Shown: in pieces, positions 14,158 through 21,093 of the stretch
Layout: each line of letters begins with the position of its first letter
How positions within the stretch are numbered: the stretch's first letter is position 1
Assembly (NCBI GenBank): GCA_045540275.1
Contig: JAZQGX010000072.1
Span: 1 to 36,929, forward strand
Reading direction: 5' to 3'
Source: RGIG8368 sp045540275
GTDB lineage: Bacteria; Verrucomicrobiota; Kiritimatiellia; RFP12; UBA1067
DNA: 36,929 nucleotides
Made by a program: the position numbers and the translations under genes
Notes under the pieces: model-generated
The model's input: only the letters and a program-made list of their open reading frames with translations
Told to the model about the DNA's origin: nothing
Database searches by the model: none

Positions 14158-15555
14158 TTACCTAACACTAATAGCAAGGCCTTTTTGTGGAACTTTCACA
14201 ACCCAAAATCCATAAACACCATTAAGATTCTTATCGGCGCTTTTTTTGATAACAAAGGCAAGCACTCCTCTGGTCAACAGTTTTACACTATTATTGTCGG
14301 CAACTTCGCACATTACCGCATCGCTGCGCAACTTGGTAGCGACATCCGCCCATGTCCGGACAACACCGCTATATTCACCGCTCCAATTATTGAAATACTC
14401 TTTTCTGATTACATAATGACTCTCTTCGATTTTTGCAAGCCACGCATCATAATTGTCATTTAAATAGACTTTGGGATATGGACCTGTCTTATTACCGACC
14501 GCACACACAGCAAAAACATCCGGAGGATTTGGCTGCATATATAATTCCGCTCCAGGCGCAATCTCTGCAAACGCCGAGCCCCGAATTTCTTTGACGGGAG
14601 TTTTAAAGTCGACACGCGAAAGTTTCGTACAGTTCTGGAACAATCCCGATCCGACGATATTTACATCATTTCCGTTCTTATCGACTGACATTTCAGGAAA
14701 ATTCCATTCCACACGATCCAATAAAGCGCACCCGGTAAAAACGTATTTATATCCTGAATCATAAGCTCCATCGCCTAATTGCGTAATATCTTCGTCAAGC
14801 ATCTTACGAAAAAAATCACCCGACAGGGAGGAACATCCTGAAAACGCAGAAGTGCCCAAAAATGAAACATCATCAGAAATCTCAAGTGTTTTTAGGTTTG
14901 CGCACCCTAAAAATGTCGAAGGTGAAAGAGAAGTAACCTTGGGCAGTGAAATATTGTCTAATAATTCACAATCGCTAAATATACCATTTCCTAATGTTGT
15001 ACAATTCGGAAAACTGAAACCACCCTTCAGGCTTGCACAGCCAGCGAAACAGCTGATATTTATTTTTGTGACAAGAATCGTCGTGGGATAAAAATCAACA
15101 AGCCTTGCGCAGTCCATAAACGATCTGTCGGCGAAGGTAGCAAACTCGGAACTCAACTCTACTTTAGTCAAGTTGGAACACCCGGCAAAGCATCCGTTCC
15201 CATAAAGTTTTTTACATCCCGGAGCAATAAACGCGGTTAATTTACTTGCATGCGTTTTAAAATAATTAGCTGCGTTATAAGAAAAATTCTTAAACTCTAC
15301 GACCTGATACCGCTTATTATCGGCAGCGTGGACGTCGGTGAAATCAATCGAAAATGTTTCCGGTGCAGAATCGTTATTGAACCGGCCGCCGCTTGCGTCT
15401 ACCGTAAGCTCATTTTCATTTGCCAAAGTCGCCGATAACGTCACCGTCCCGTCGGTCAATGTTCCATTAGCAGGATCGTATATAAATGCCGCATTGGCGG
15501 ACGCGGCAACGATTCCGGCAGATAAGGCCAACATCAATTTAGCACAAGCTATCAT
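14158..15555 (-). CDS. Secreted BspA-type leucine-rich repeat protein 2
   Basis: 465 residues. The signal peptide spans about 1-22 (MIACAKLMLALSAGIVAASA). Repeated LRR_5/BspA units follow, with patterns such as FAGCSNLTKVEL, FLGCANLKTLEI and FSGCSSLSGDF. The N-terminal block AAFIYDPANGTLTDG and the C-terminal PQKGLAISVR correspond to those of the LRR protein at 3787-5166. The domain type is one of protein or glycan binding at the surface or in the periplasm; the ligand is unknown. It lies 28 bp downstream of kduD with an AAAGGAA Shine-Dalgarno, inside the main operon, so it is expected to be induced with the uronate enzymes. It may be the sugar-capture partner of the secreted enzymes. Confidence 0.88.
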   Translation of the reverse strand: MIACAKLMLALSAGIVAASANAAFIYDPANGTLTDGTVTLSATLANENELTVDASGGRFNNDSAPETFSIDFTDVHAADNKRYQVVEFKNFSYNAANYFKTHASKLTAFIAPGCKKLYGNGCFAGCSNLTKVELSSEFATFADRSFMDCARLVDFYPTTILVTKINISCFAGCASLKGGFSFPNCTTLGNGIFSDCELLDNISLPKVTSLSPSTFLGCANLKTLEISDDVSFLGTSAFSGCSSLSGDFFRKMLDEDITQLGDGAYDSGYKYVFTGCALLDRVEWNFPEMSVDKNGNDVNIVGSGLFQNCTKLSRVDFKTPVKEIRGSAFAEIAPGAELYMQPNPPDVFAVCAVGNKTGPYPKVYLNDNYDAWLAKIEESHYVIRKEYFNNWSGEYSGVVRTWADVATKLRSDAVMCEVADNNSVKLLTRGVLAFVIKKSADKNLNGVYGFWVVKVPQKGLAISVR

Positions 15556-15583
15556 AACACGTTCCTTTCTTTGTGACTTTTAA

Positions 15584-16276
15584 CTACCTCGCAAGCCACC
15601 CGCCGTCGACCGGCAGAACAATGCCGTGAACATAGTCGGCGGCAGGCGAACAGAGAAAAACGCACGCGCCCGCGATGTCGGAGGCTTCTCCCCATCGACC
15701 CGCCGGGATGCGCTCGAGAATCTGGCGCGAGCGCACGGGATCCGCTCGCAGCGCGGCGGTATTGTCGGTGGCGATATACCCGGGCGCGATCGCATTCACG
15801 TTAACGCCCTTCGACGACCATTCATTGGCGAGTGCCTTTGTAAGCTGCCCGATCGCCCCCTTTGACGCAGCGTATCCGGGAACGGTGATCCCGCCCTGAA
15901 ATGTAAGGAGCGACGCGGTAAACACAATCTTGCCGTAGCCGCGCTTAACCATATCCTTGCCGAATTCGCGCGCAAGAATAAACTGGGAGTTGATATTGAC
16001 ATCCATCACCTTGTCCCAATATTCATCGGGATGCTCGGCGGCCGGTTTACGAAGAATGGTGCCAGCGTTGTTGACGAGAATATCAATCTGATGCGACTTT
16101 TTGATTTTCTCGATAAACGCATACACCGCATCGCGGTCGCTTAAATCGCATTCAGCGGAACTTGTGCGTACTACCGTTGCCCCCGCTTCTTCAAGCGCGT
16201 CGGCCATAGCCTTGCCGATGCCGCGGTTGGAACCGGTTACGAGAGCCGTCTTTCCTGTAAGATCGTATGTTAGCAT
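15584..16276 (-). CDS. kduD: 2-deoxy-D-gluconate 3-dehydrogenase / DKII reductase (KduD)
   Basis: 230 residues, a short-chain dehydrogenase. It has the cofactor motif TGSNRGIG (~15-22), the NNAG motif, the catalytic Ser in TASLL and YxxxK in PGYAASK, and the KduD-like end VLPVDGGWLAR. KduD reduces 3-deoxy-D-glycero-2,5-hexodiulosonate to 2-keto-3-deoxygluconate with NADH in the cytoplasm. No signal peptide is present, unlike the KduI encoded next door. The length is slightly shorter than the usual ~250 residues, because the segment between the Rossmann motif and NNAG is compact (no R-x-x-E-style insert). GGAGG lies 8 nt before the ATG. KdgK and KdgA, needed for the next steps, are not in the window. 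Confidence 0.9.
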   Translation of the reverse strand: MLTYDLTGKTALVTGSNRGIGKAMADALEEAGATVVRTSSAECDLSDRDAVYAFIEKIKKSHQIDILVNNAGTILRKPAAEHPDEYWDKVMDVNINSQFILAREFGKDMVKRGYGKIVFTASLLTFQGGITVPGYAASKGAIGQLTKALANEWSSKGVNVNAIAPGYIATDNTAALRADPVRSRQILERIPAGRWGEASDIAGACVFLCSPAADYVHGIVLPVDGGWLAR

Positions 16277-16289
16277 TTTTAATCCTCCC

Positions 16290-16309
16290 GGCGCGTGGGG
16301 ACACGCGCC
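16290..16309. repeat. Dispersed hairpin element, copy 4 (perfect 8-bp stem, GGGA loop)
   Basis: GGCGCGTG-GGGA-CACGCGCC is a perfect 8-bp stem closed by a GGGA loop (TCCC on the transcribed strand), followed by CTCCCTTTT. It occupies most of the kduI-kduD gap. In the operon mRNA it would be a very stable stem-loop just upstream of the kduD Shine-Dalgarno. It could tune kduD relative to kduI. Confidence 0.7.
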
Positions 16310-16316
16310 CTCCCTT

Positions 16317-17255
16317 TTACCTCATCTCGGAGACGGGGATTTTATCCATGTCGCCATAGTCGAGGTTTTCGCCGCACATTCCCCAGATGAACATGTAGTT
16401 CGATGTGCCCGCGGCGGAATGGACGCTCCATTCGGGAACGGTAATAGCCTGTTCGTTATGCAGCCACACGAGACGCTGTTCGCGCGGCTGCCCCATCTGA
16501 TGGCAGATCGCCTGACCTTGAGGGACATTGAAATAGAAGTACGCTTCCATGCGGCGGTTGTGCCAATGCTGGGGCATCGTATTCCACACACTGCCAGGCT
16601 TAAGTTCGGTAAGTCCCATCTGAAGCTGGCAGCAGCCGCCCCCCTTCCTTTTCGAGAGAACTGGCCAGACAATCAGCTGGTTGATTACACGGTCGTTCGA
16701 CTCCTCCATCTTTCCGGCGAGAATGTAATTGCCGATCGTGTAATCGGGATCTTTGCACTTCTGATCGCTCGTAATCTTCTGCGTTACGTATTCCTTATAG
16801 GCAGGCGCGGAGTTGATGTAGAACTTCGCGGGATTCTTCGGATCGTCAGATTTAAATATTACAGTCTTCTTCCCGCAACCGACATAGAGTGCCTCCTTGA
16901 ACCTGAGCGCGTAGTCGTTGCCGTCAACCGTCACTACGCCGCTTCCGCCCACATTGATGACTCCAAGCTCGCGCCGGTCGAGAAAATGCTTCGCCTTAAG
17001 TTCGGTAAAAGTTTCAAGTTCGAGCCTCTTCGTCACCGGCATCACGCCGCCGTAAATAAGGCGGTCGTACATCGTGTAGGTGACGTTGATTTCATCGGGC
17101 GCCATCACCTTCTCCATCACAAAGCGCGAACGGAGTTTAGAAGTATCGTACGTTTTAACATCATCCGGATGGCACGCCGTCTGAACCGTATAATTCACGC
17201 CCGCAGCGCAAATACCCGCAAGAATCGCAGACCCGACCATTATCAACCTCTTCAT
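16317..17255 (-). CDS. kduI: 5-keto-4-deoxyuronate isomerase (KduI) with an N-terminal signal peptide
   Basis: 312 residues. The body aligns throughout with E. coli KduI as I remember it: RRELGVINVGGSG, NDYALRFKEALYVG, NSAPAY, MGLTELKPGSVWNTMPQHWH and FIWGMCGEN. The metal ligands are expected in MPQHWHNRRMEAYFYF and in WSVHS. KduI converts 4-deoxy-L-threo-5-hexosulose uronate to 3-deoxy-D-glycero-2,5-hexodiulosonate. The family start corresponds to about residue 20 here. The extra residues MKRLIMVGSAILAGICAAG are a clear Sec signal peptide. The ATG at 17255 has AAGGAG 8 nt upstream and overlaps the preceding stop (ATGA). The in-frame GTG that would give a normal KduI has no Shine-Dalgarno. 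An exported KduI is unusual. There is no lipobox Cys at the right place. Confidence 0.93.
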   Translation of the reverse strand: MKRLIMVGSAILAGICAAGVNYTVQTACHPDDVKTYDTSKLRSRFVMEKVMAPDEINVTYTMYDRLIYGGVMPVTKRLELETFTELKAKHFLDRRELGVINVGGSGVVTVDGNDYALRFKEALYVGCGKKTVIFKSDDPKNPAKFYINSAPAYKEYVTQKITSDQKCKDPDYTIGNYILAGKMEESNDRVINQLIVWPVLSKRKGGGCCQLQMGLTELKPGSVWNTMPQHWHNRRMEAYFYFNVPQGQAICHQMGQPREQRLVWLHNEQAITVPEWSVHSAAGTSNYMFIWGMCGENLDYGDMDKIPVSEMR

Positions 17256-18163
17256 TTTATATGCTCCTTTTTTTGACAACAACTTATTGACTCTTTCCCG
17301 TTCCCCGCTTCCATCACAAACGCAAACCATTTTTCAGCCGTGGCAAATACTCCCGCTCCGCCCCACGCGGCTCCCGCATGAAAAACAAGCTTTTTGTTGG
17401 CCGGGATCAAAAGACAAACCGAACCAAGTTCATCGAGCATGACTTTCAACGGACCGCAGGACGGATCAACTTTGATTGCCGTCATCGTCCAATTCGCGCT
17501 CTCCGGTTCATAATGCGCGGCATAACCGGCACCTGGGTCAATCTTGTGAATACCATCATGTCCGCGAGCAGGCGAAATATCAAGTCCCGGCCCCCAACAC
17601 GAACCTTCAGGCATTGTGACAGTCGGGGTCGCTTCGAACTTTATAAACGGAGTGTCAGCCAAAACCGTGCCGCGTAAAACATAAGTGTCGTAGACAAGTT
17701 CAAAGACAGCTTTAGCAGTAGTTTTTTCCAGAACGCGCTGTTCTTTCCAGTTGCCGTCATAGTGCCAAGAGCCGTCAGCATTCCTGCGAGCGATACCGCC
17801 GCATCCCCGCCCGGCGCCTACGGTGTAACTGTCAAAACAAATCCCGTCTGGTGTATGGTATGAGAAATCCTCCCTCAGCGAGCGAAGAATCTTCTCGGCC
17901 ATGACCACATTGGTAACGCCCTTATTAAACACATCGACACCGCTCGTTACCAAGCCTTGGCCAATCGGATGAGGCTGAGCAAGTTTTGGACCGTACGCGC
18001 GCATACCGCAAAAAGGATTCTCCCAGCAAAAATCGTCCAACCGCTCGGGCAGATAACGGGCGTCTACCTTCGGTGTTTCTGCCGAAGCTCCACCGACAGC
18101 CGCAACACAAGCAATTGTCAATATAATTTCTGCAATCATTGATTCATTCGATTTTTGGGACAT
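17252..18163 (-). CDS. Secreted DUF4861-type protein, first gene of the uronate operon
   Basis: 303 residues from the ATG at 18163; an alternative start at 18139 would place the signal peptide (MIAEIILTIACVAAVGGASA) exactly at the N-terminus. The mature part carries blocks typical of DUF4861: PERLDDFCWENPFCGMRAYGP, then a SYTVGAGRGCGG region and beta-rich strands. DUF4861 proteins occur in Bacteroidetes and PVC polysaccharide loci next to kduI and GH105, but have no proven activity. Its stop overlaps the kduI start by 4 nt, and both products are predicted to be exported, so a joint step is plausible. The promoter at 18182-18210 gives a leader of only about 10 nt to the first ATG. Confidence 0.8.
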   Translation of the reverse strand: MSQKSNESMIAEIILTIACVAAVGGASAETPKVDARYLPERLDDFCWENPFCGMRAYGPKLAQPHPIGQGLVTSGVDVFNKGVTNVVMAEKILRSLREDFSYHTPDGICFDSYTVGAGRGCGGIARRNADGSWHYDGNWKEQRVLEKTTAKAVFELVYDTYVLRGTVLADTPFIKFEATPTVTMPEGSCWGPGLDISPARGHDGIHKIDPGAGYAAHYEPESANWTMTAIKVDPSCGPLKVMLDELGSVCLLIPANKKLVFHAGAAWGGAGVFATAEKWFAFVMEAGNGKESISCCQKKEHIK

Positions 18164-18181
18164 AGTTACTCAACCGTTACT

Positions 18182-18239
18182 ATTATACTTGCTAAAACTG
18201 ACTTATGTAAATTGCCAAATTCGAAACTTTTTGTTATAC
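18182..18239 (-). promoter_or_regulatory. Main uronate operon promoter with shared element, copy C
   Basis: On the minus strand: -10 TATAAT (18187-18182), 17-bp spacer, -35-like TTACAT (18210-18205). The conserved element (18207-18239) reads on the plus strand GTAAATTGCC, AAATTCG, AACTTT and TTATAC. It matches copies A and B at the same spacing from the -10. The plus strand of the same element contains the regulator promoter, so one protein bound here would control both directions. Confidence 0.72.
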
Positions 18240-18240
18240 T
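18212..18240 (+). promoter_or_regulatory. Promoter of the XylR-type regulator
   Basis: TTGCCA (18212-18217), a 17-bp spacer and TATACT (18235-18240) form a good sigma-70-type promoter. It lies entirely within the shared element. The regulator ATG is at 18250, 9 nt past the -10 box, so the mRNA would begin almost at the start codon. This layout predicts autoregulation. Confidence 0.65.
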
Positions 18241-18249
18241 TTTTCAAAC

Positions 18250-19431
18250 ATGGACACGATATTCCACATAGGCGTACAAATTGAAAAGTCAAGAGCCCAC
18301 GGTCGTGCGCTACTTGAAGGAATTGCCGAGTATGCACAAGAACATCCGGAACTGCGACTTAGCATTCTTGAAAAGGACTGGCTCAAAAAACCCGGCATTC
18401 TGAACTCGTACGACGGTTACATCGCCCGCGTGATGGACGATGCCACCGCCGATGCCCTGATAAAAACCGGAAAACCCGTCATCGACACCTATGGGCGATA
18501 TAACGACACGCCCTTTTCGACGATACGACTCGATGACAATGCCATCTCCCGGCTCGCCGCCGCCTACCTCAAGGAGCATCGCTTCCGCAATTTCGCCTAC
18601 TGCGGCTTTCCGTCTTTGAGATTCTCCGATGCGCGCGGCATGGCCTTTCAACGCGCCGTTGAAAACGATGTTGATACCGCCGATTTCTCCGCCTACGACG
18701 GCGCCGTATCAATTAAAGACATATTCTTTCGGGATGAACGAACCGACCGAATACCCGATGCTCCGGCCCTTAGCCGCTGGGCGAAAAGTCTGCCTAAAGG
18801 CACGGCGGTCTTCTGCTGCAACGACATCCGGGCACTTCAATTCCTGCGGGTGTGCGAGTCGGCGGGCATCAGCGTACCGGACGATCTTGCCGTATTGGGT
18901 GTGGACAACGACACGCTTCTGTGCACATTCGCGACCCCTTCACTTTCGAGCATCGACACGCATCCGCGCGATCTCGGATGGAACGCCGCGGAAATGCTCT
19001 TCATCAGGCTTAACAATCCCGGTACGCCGGTTGAAACGATTCTGCATCCGCCGCATCATGTGGTGGAGCGCCATTCCAGCGAAACCTATCGCTTCCGCAC
19101 ACCTTGGCTCTCCGATGCCCTTATCTACATCAAAAGGAATCTCGCGCGCGGAATCTGCGCGGCGGACGTAATCGCCCACTTGGGCTATTCCCATACCGCC
19201 GTCAATAAAGCGTTCAAAGCGGAACTCGGCACGACTCTGCACGAAGAAATCATAAGCTGCCGTCTGAAACTGGCCTGCAGCCTTCTGCGGAAAAGCGACA
19301 GAACGGCCGCGGAGATATCGCTGCTCTGCGGCTACCCCAACGCACAACACTTTTCGCGTGCGTTTTCAGCTGTTTTCCATCTTCCGCCTGACGCTTGGCG
19401 CAAAAAAGCAAACCTGCGCGACGAAAAATAA
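18250..19431 (+). CDS. XylR-type transcriptional regulator: LacI-like sensor plus AraC HTH
   Basis: 393 residues. Residues ~1-275 resemble the periplasmic-binding-protein sensor of LacI/XylR regulators (HGRALLEGIAEYA, YDGYIARVMDD, FCCNDIRALQFL, LAVLGVDND and LSSIDTHPRDLGWNAAEML). Residues ~283-385 are two helix-turn-helix motifs of the AraC family (ADVIAHLGYSHTAVNKAFK and AAEISLLCGYPNAQHFSRAF). The sensor should bind a mono- or disaccharide, here probably a uronate breakdown product, and activate transcription. It is divergent from the uronate operon. Its own promoter overlaps the element that recurs at the two other operons, so it is the obvious candidate for the shared regulator. No N-terminal LacI HTH is present. 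Confidence 0.92.
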   Translation: MDTIFHIGVQIEKSRAHGRALLEGIAEYAQEHPELRLSILEKDWLKKPGILNSYDGYIARVMDDATADALIKTGKPVIDTYGRYNDTPFSTIRLDDNAISRLAAAYLKEHRFRNFAYCGFPSLRFSDARGMAFQRAVENDVDTADFSAYDGAVSIKDIFFRDERTDRIPDAPALSRWAKSLPKGTAVFCCNDIRALQFLRVCESAGISVPDDLAVLGVDNDTLLCTFATPSLSSIDTHPRDLGWNAAEMLFIRLNNPGTPVETILHPPHHVVERHSSETYRFRTPWLSDALIYIKRNLARGICAADVIAHLGYSHTAVNKAFKAELGTTLHEEIISCRLKLACSLLRKSDRTAAEISLLCGYPNAQHFSRAFSAVFHLPPDAWRKKANLRDEK

Positions 19432-19486
19432 ACATAAGGCCGCTATCGGGAAACATGACTCGTTTTCACCCGCCCGCTTTCCGCTA

Positions 19487-19516
19487 TTGTATAGACGTTA
19501 TCAAATATGGTAGAAT
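19487..19516 (+). promoter_or_regulatory. Promoter of the putative 6S RNA
   Basis: TTGTAT (19487-19492), an 18-bp spacer and TAGAAT (19511-19516) with an extended -10 TG two bases upstream. The predicted start at about 19523 coincides with the 5' end of the structured RNA. Confidence 0.5.
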
Positions 19517-19522
19517 GAAAAA

Positions 19523-19716
19523 GATTTTCAACGATGTGCCCTGCTTTGCACGCGAATGAGAATTTCTCTGACCTTCATTTTTTCCAGGGAGCCTGAATAC
19601 GTTGAAAGATTGGCTTGTCCTAATCAGACGAACCGGATAACACCGAATAAGGCACCCACCTCGAAGTTAGAGGTTTCAGAGAAATCATCTTACGACATTG
19701 CGGGGTTTTATTTTTA
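19523..19716 (+). ncRNA. ssrS: Probable 6S RNA
   Basis: The ~190-nt stretch folds as a 6S-like molecule. The 5' CCCTGC (19539-19544) pairs with GCGGGG near 19700-19705. ATTTCTCTGA (~19562-19571) pairs perfectly with TCAGAGAAAT (~19676-19685). GCCT/AGGC closes an upper stem capped by GATTGG...CCTAATC, and a small CCTC...GAGG hairpin follows CACCCA on the 3' side, as in known 6S RNAs. A U-rich run (TTTTATTTTT) follows the closing stem. The length, closing stem, central open region and downstream gene position fit 6S RNA, which binds the housekeeping RNA polymerase holoenzyme. A longer reading frame through this region (ATG 19556) is then spurious. The call is from manual folding only. Confidence 0.62.
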
Positions 19717-19720
19717 CCCG

Positions 19721-20347
19721 ATGCGATACGAATTATCAAACTACATCTGTACGGTATTTATCATCGGAACGGCAACATGGATTGCCGGCGATACGCCATT
19801 GAATTTCGCCATCGCCTCCATTACCCTCGTTTCAATTGCGTGGATTCGCCTCATCCGCAGCGCACTTGCATTCGACGACACCATAATTACCGTCGATCCG
19901 GACAACCCCGACGATGCCATGCTGCGCGGCGCGATTCTCAACTGCATAAACAAAGTTGAAAAAAGCGGCAGACAGATGCGGCTGAGAATTCAAACTCCGT
20001 CAAAATTCAAGCATGTCCGATACTCACTCTCGCTTAATCGCGACGGAGACCCCTCGCTTGCACTCGCGGGGAAGCGCCATATAACCATTGGCGCCAAAGG
20101 CAAATGGCTGGCGGATTTGCCCGTACCGCTGGAAATCAACGCGAAAAACGCAACCGTTCTGTTGCTCTCGCCGGCACCGGGCAACCGCATCCGCGTCCGC
20201 CTCCCCCCGGAACGGCAGCTCAGACCACCGGTGCTGGTCGCACTTATGTCACTTGTTCTGCTTTCCGGATTTTTCGCGATGTATTCCATCCAGGCTGCGG
20301 CCGTCACCGCATTGTTGCATTCACTTTTACAACAGAGCCAGATATGA
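19721..20347 (+). CDS. Small membrane protein of unknown function
   Basis: 208 residues from ATG 19721. Two hydrophobic segments lie near residues 8-50 (ICTVFIIGTATWIAG, FAIASITLVSIAWI). A soluble middle follows (NPDDAMLRGAILNCINKVEKSG, then beta-rich), and one C-terminal membrane segment lies near 175-200. I do not recognise a family. An upstream in-frame ATG at 19556 falls inside the putative 6S RNA and would add 55 low-quality residues, so the internal start is preferred, although no Shine-Dalgarno precedes it. The stop overlaps the start of the pseudouridine synthase gene (ATGA), so the two are coupled. Translation from a 6S read-through transcript is possible. Confidence 0.6.
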   Translation: MRYELSNYICTVFIIGTATWIAGDTPLNFAIASITLVSIAWIRLIRSALAFDDTIITVDPDNPDDAMLRGAILNCINKVEKSGRQMRLRIQTPSKFKHVRYSLSLNRDGDPSLALAGKRHITIGAKGKWLADLPVPLEINAKNATVLLLSPAPGNRIRVRLPPERQLRPPVLVALMSLVLLSGFFAMYSIQAAAVTALLHSLLQQSQI

Positions 20348-21093
20348 CCCCGGAACGAAACATATTCCTTCCCAGAAAGTACCAACGACGCGGCATCGAT
20401 TTCTTTTATGAAGACCGTGATGTGATTGTCATTGTCAAGGATATCGGCGTACTCAGCACCCACACCGTACGACACGAACAGTTCACCGCAGAAAACGCAG
20501 TAACCGATTACCTGCGCAAGGGGCAGGCCCGCTCCGCCAAACGCGCATGCTGCGTACACCGGCTCGACCGCGAAACCTCCGGTGTCATGGTATTTGCCAA
20601 AAACGAACAGGCCGCGGAATTTCTCCGTGAACACTGGAGCGAAAACCTTAAAATCTACACCGCTCTAACCAACGGCGTCCCCGAAAGAAGCGAAGGAATT
20701 CTGGAAAATTGGCTTGCGGAAGATCGTGATCTTTACATGAATGTGGTCGACCGGAAAACCGACGGGGCAAAATTTTGCAAGACCGAATACAAGGTCGAGG
20801 AGCAAATCGGGCGGATTGCCAAGGTCTCGATAAGACTGTGGACCGGAAGAAAAAATCAAATCCGCACCCAATTCGCCCATGCAAAATTTCCCGTGTTGGG
20901 CGACGAAAAATACTCGCGCGTCGGCAAACGCCGGGAATCCAGACTCTACCTCCACGCAAAAACGCTGGAATTCACCTCGCCGAGCACCGGAACTAGACTG
21001 CACTTTGAGGCCGCTGAACCCGAAATCTTCGCGCGGCGCATCAGCGAAGAGGCAAAGCGCGTCAGGCGACAACCGCCCGGCGGCGCTTTCTGA
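20344..21093 (+). CDS. RluA-family 23S/tRNA pseudouridine synthase
   Basis: 249 residues. The catalytic motif HRLDRETSGVMVFAK (near residue 75) contains the Asp that attacks uridine in RluA/RsuA enzymes. YTALTNGVPE, KTEYKV and the GRKNQIRTQFAH block confirm the family. It isomerises specific uridines in rRNA or tRNA; the position cannot be told. There is no S4 domain, and the protein is short like RluA rather than RluC/D. It begins by ATGA overlap with the membrane protein gene. Its last 32 bp overlap the 3' end of lnt on the opposite strand. Confidence 0.9.
   Translation: MTPERNIFLPRKYQRRGIDFFYEDRDVIVIVKDIGVLSTHTVRHEQFTAENAVTDYLRKGQARSAKRACCVHRLDRETSGVMVFAKNEQAAEFLREHWSENLKIYTALTNGVPERSEGILENWLAEDRDLYMNVVDRKTDGAKFCKTEYKVEEQIGRIAKVSIRLWTGRKNQIRTQFAHAKFPVLGDEKYSRVGKRRESRLYLHAKTLEFTSPSTGTRLHFEAAEPEIFARRISEEAKRVRRQPPGGAF

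Noticed and set aside
17195..17255. Lipobox in the KduI leader
   Set aside because: The LAGIC stretch has Cys one position too late for a lipobox, so a Sec-type signal peptide is the better reading.
16101..17276. Long plus-strand reading frame (391 codons) opposite kduI and kduD
   Set aside because: It is antisense to two confidently identified genes and has no family resemblance; it is open because of GC-biased codon use on the other strand.
19556..19720. N-terminal extension of the small membrane protein gene from ATG 19556
   Set aside because: The stretch folds as a 6S-like RNA with its own promoter and U-run; the extension has no protein features.
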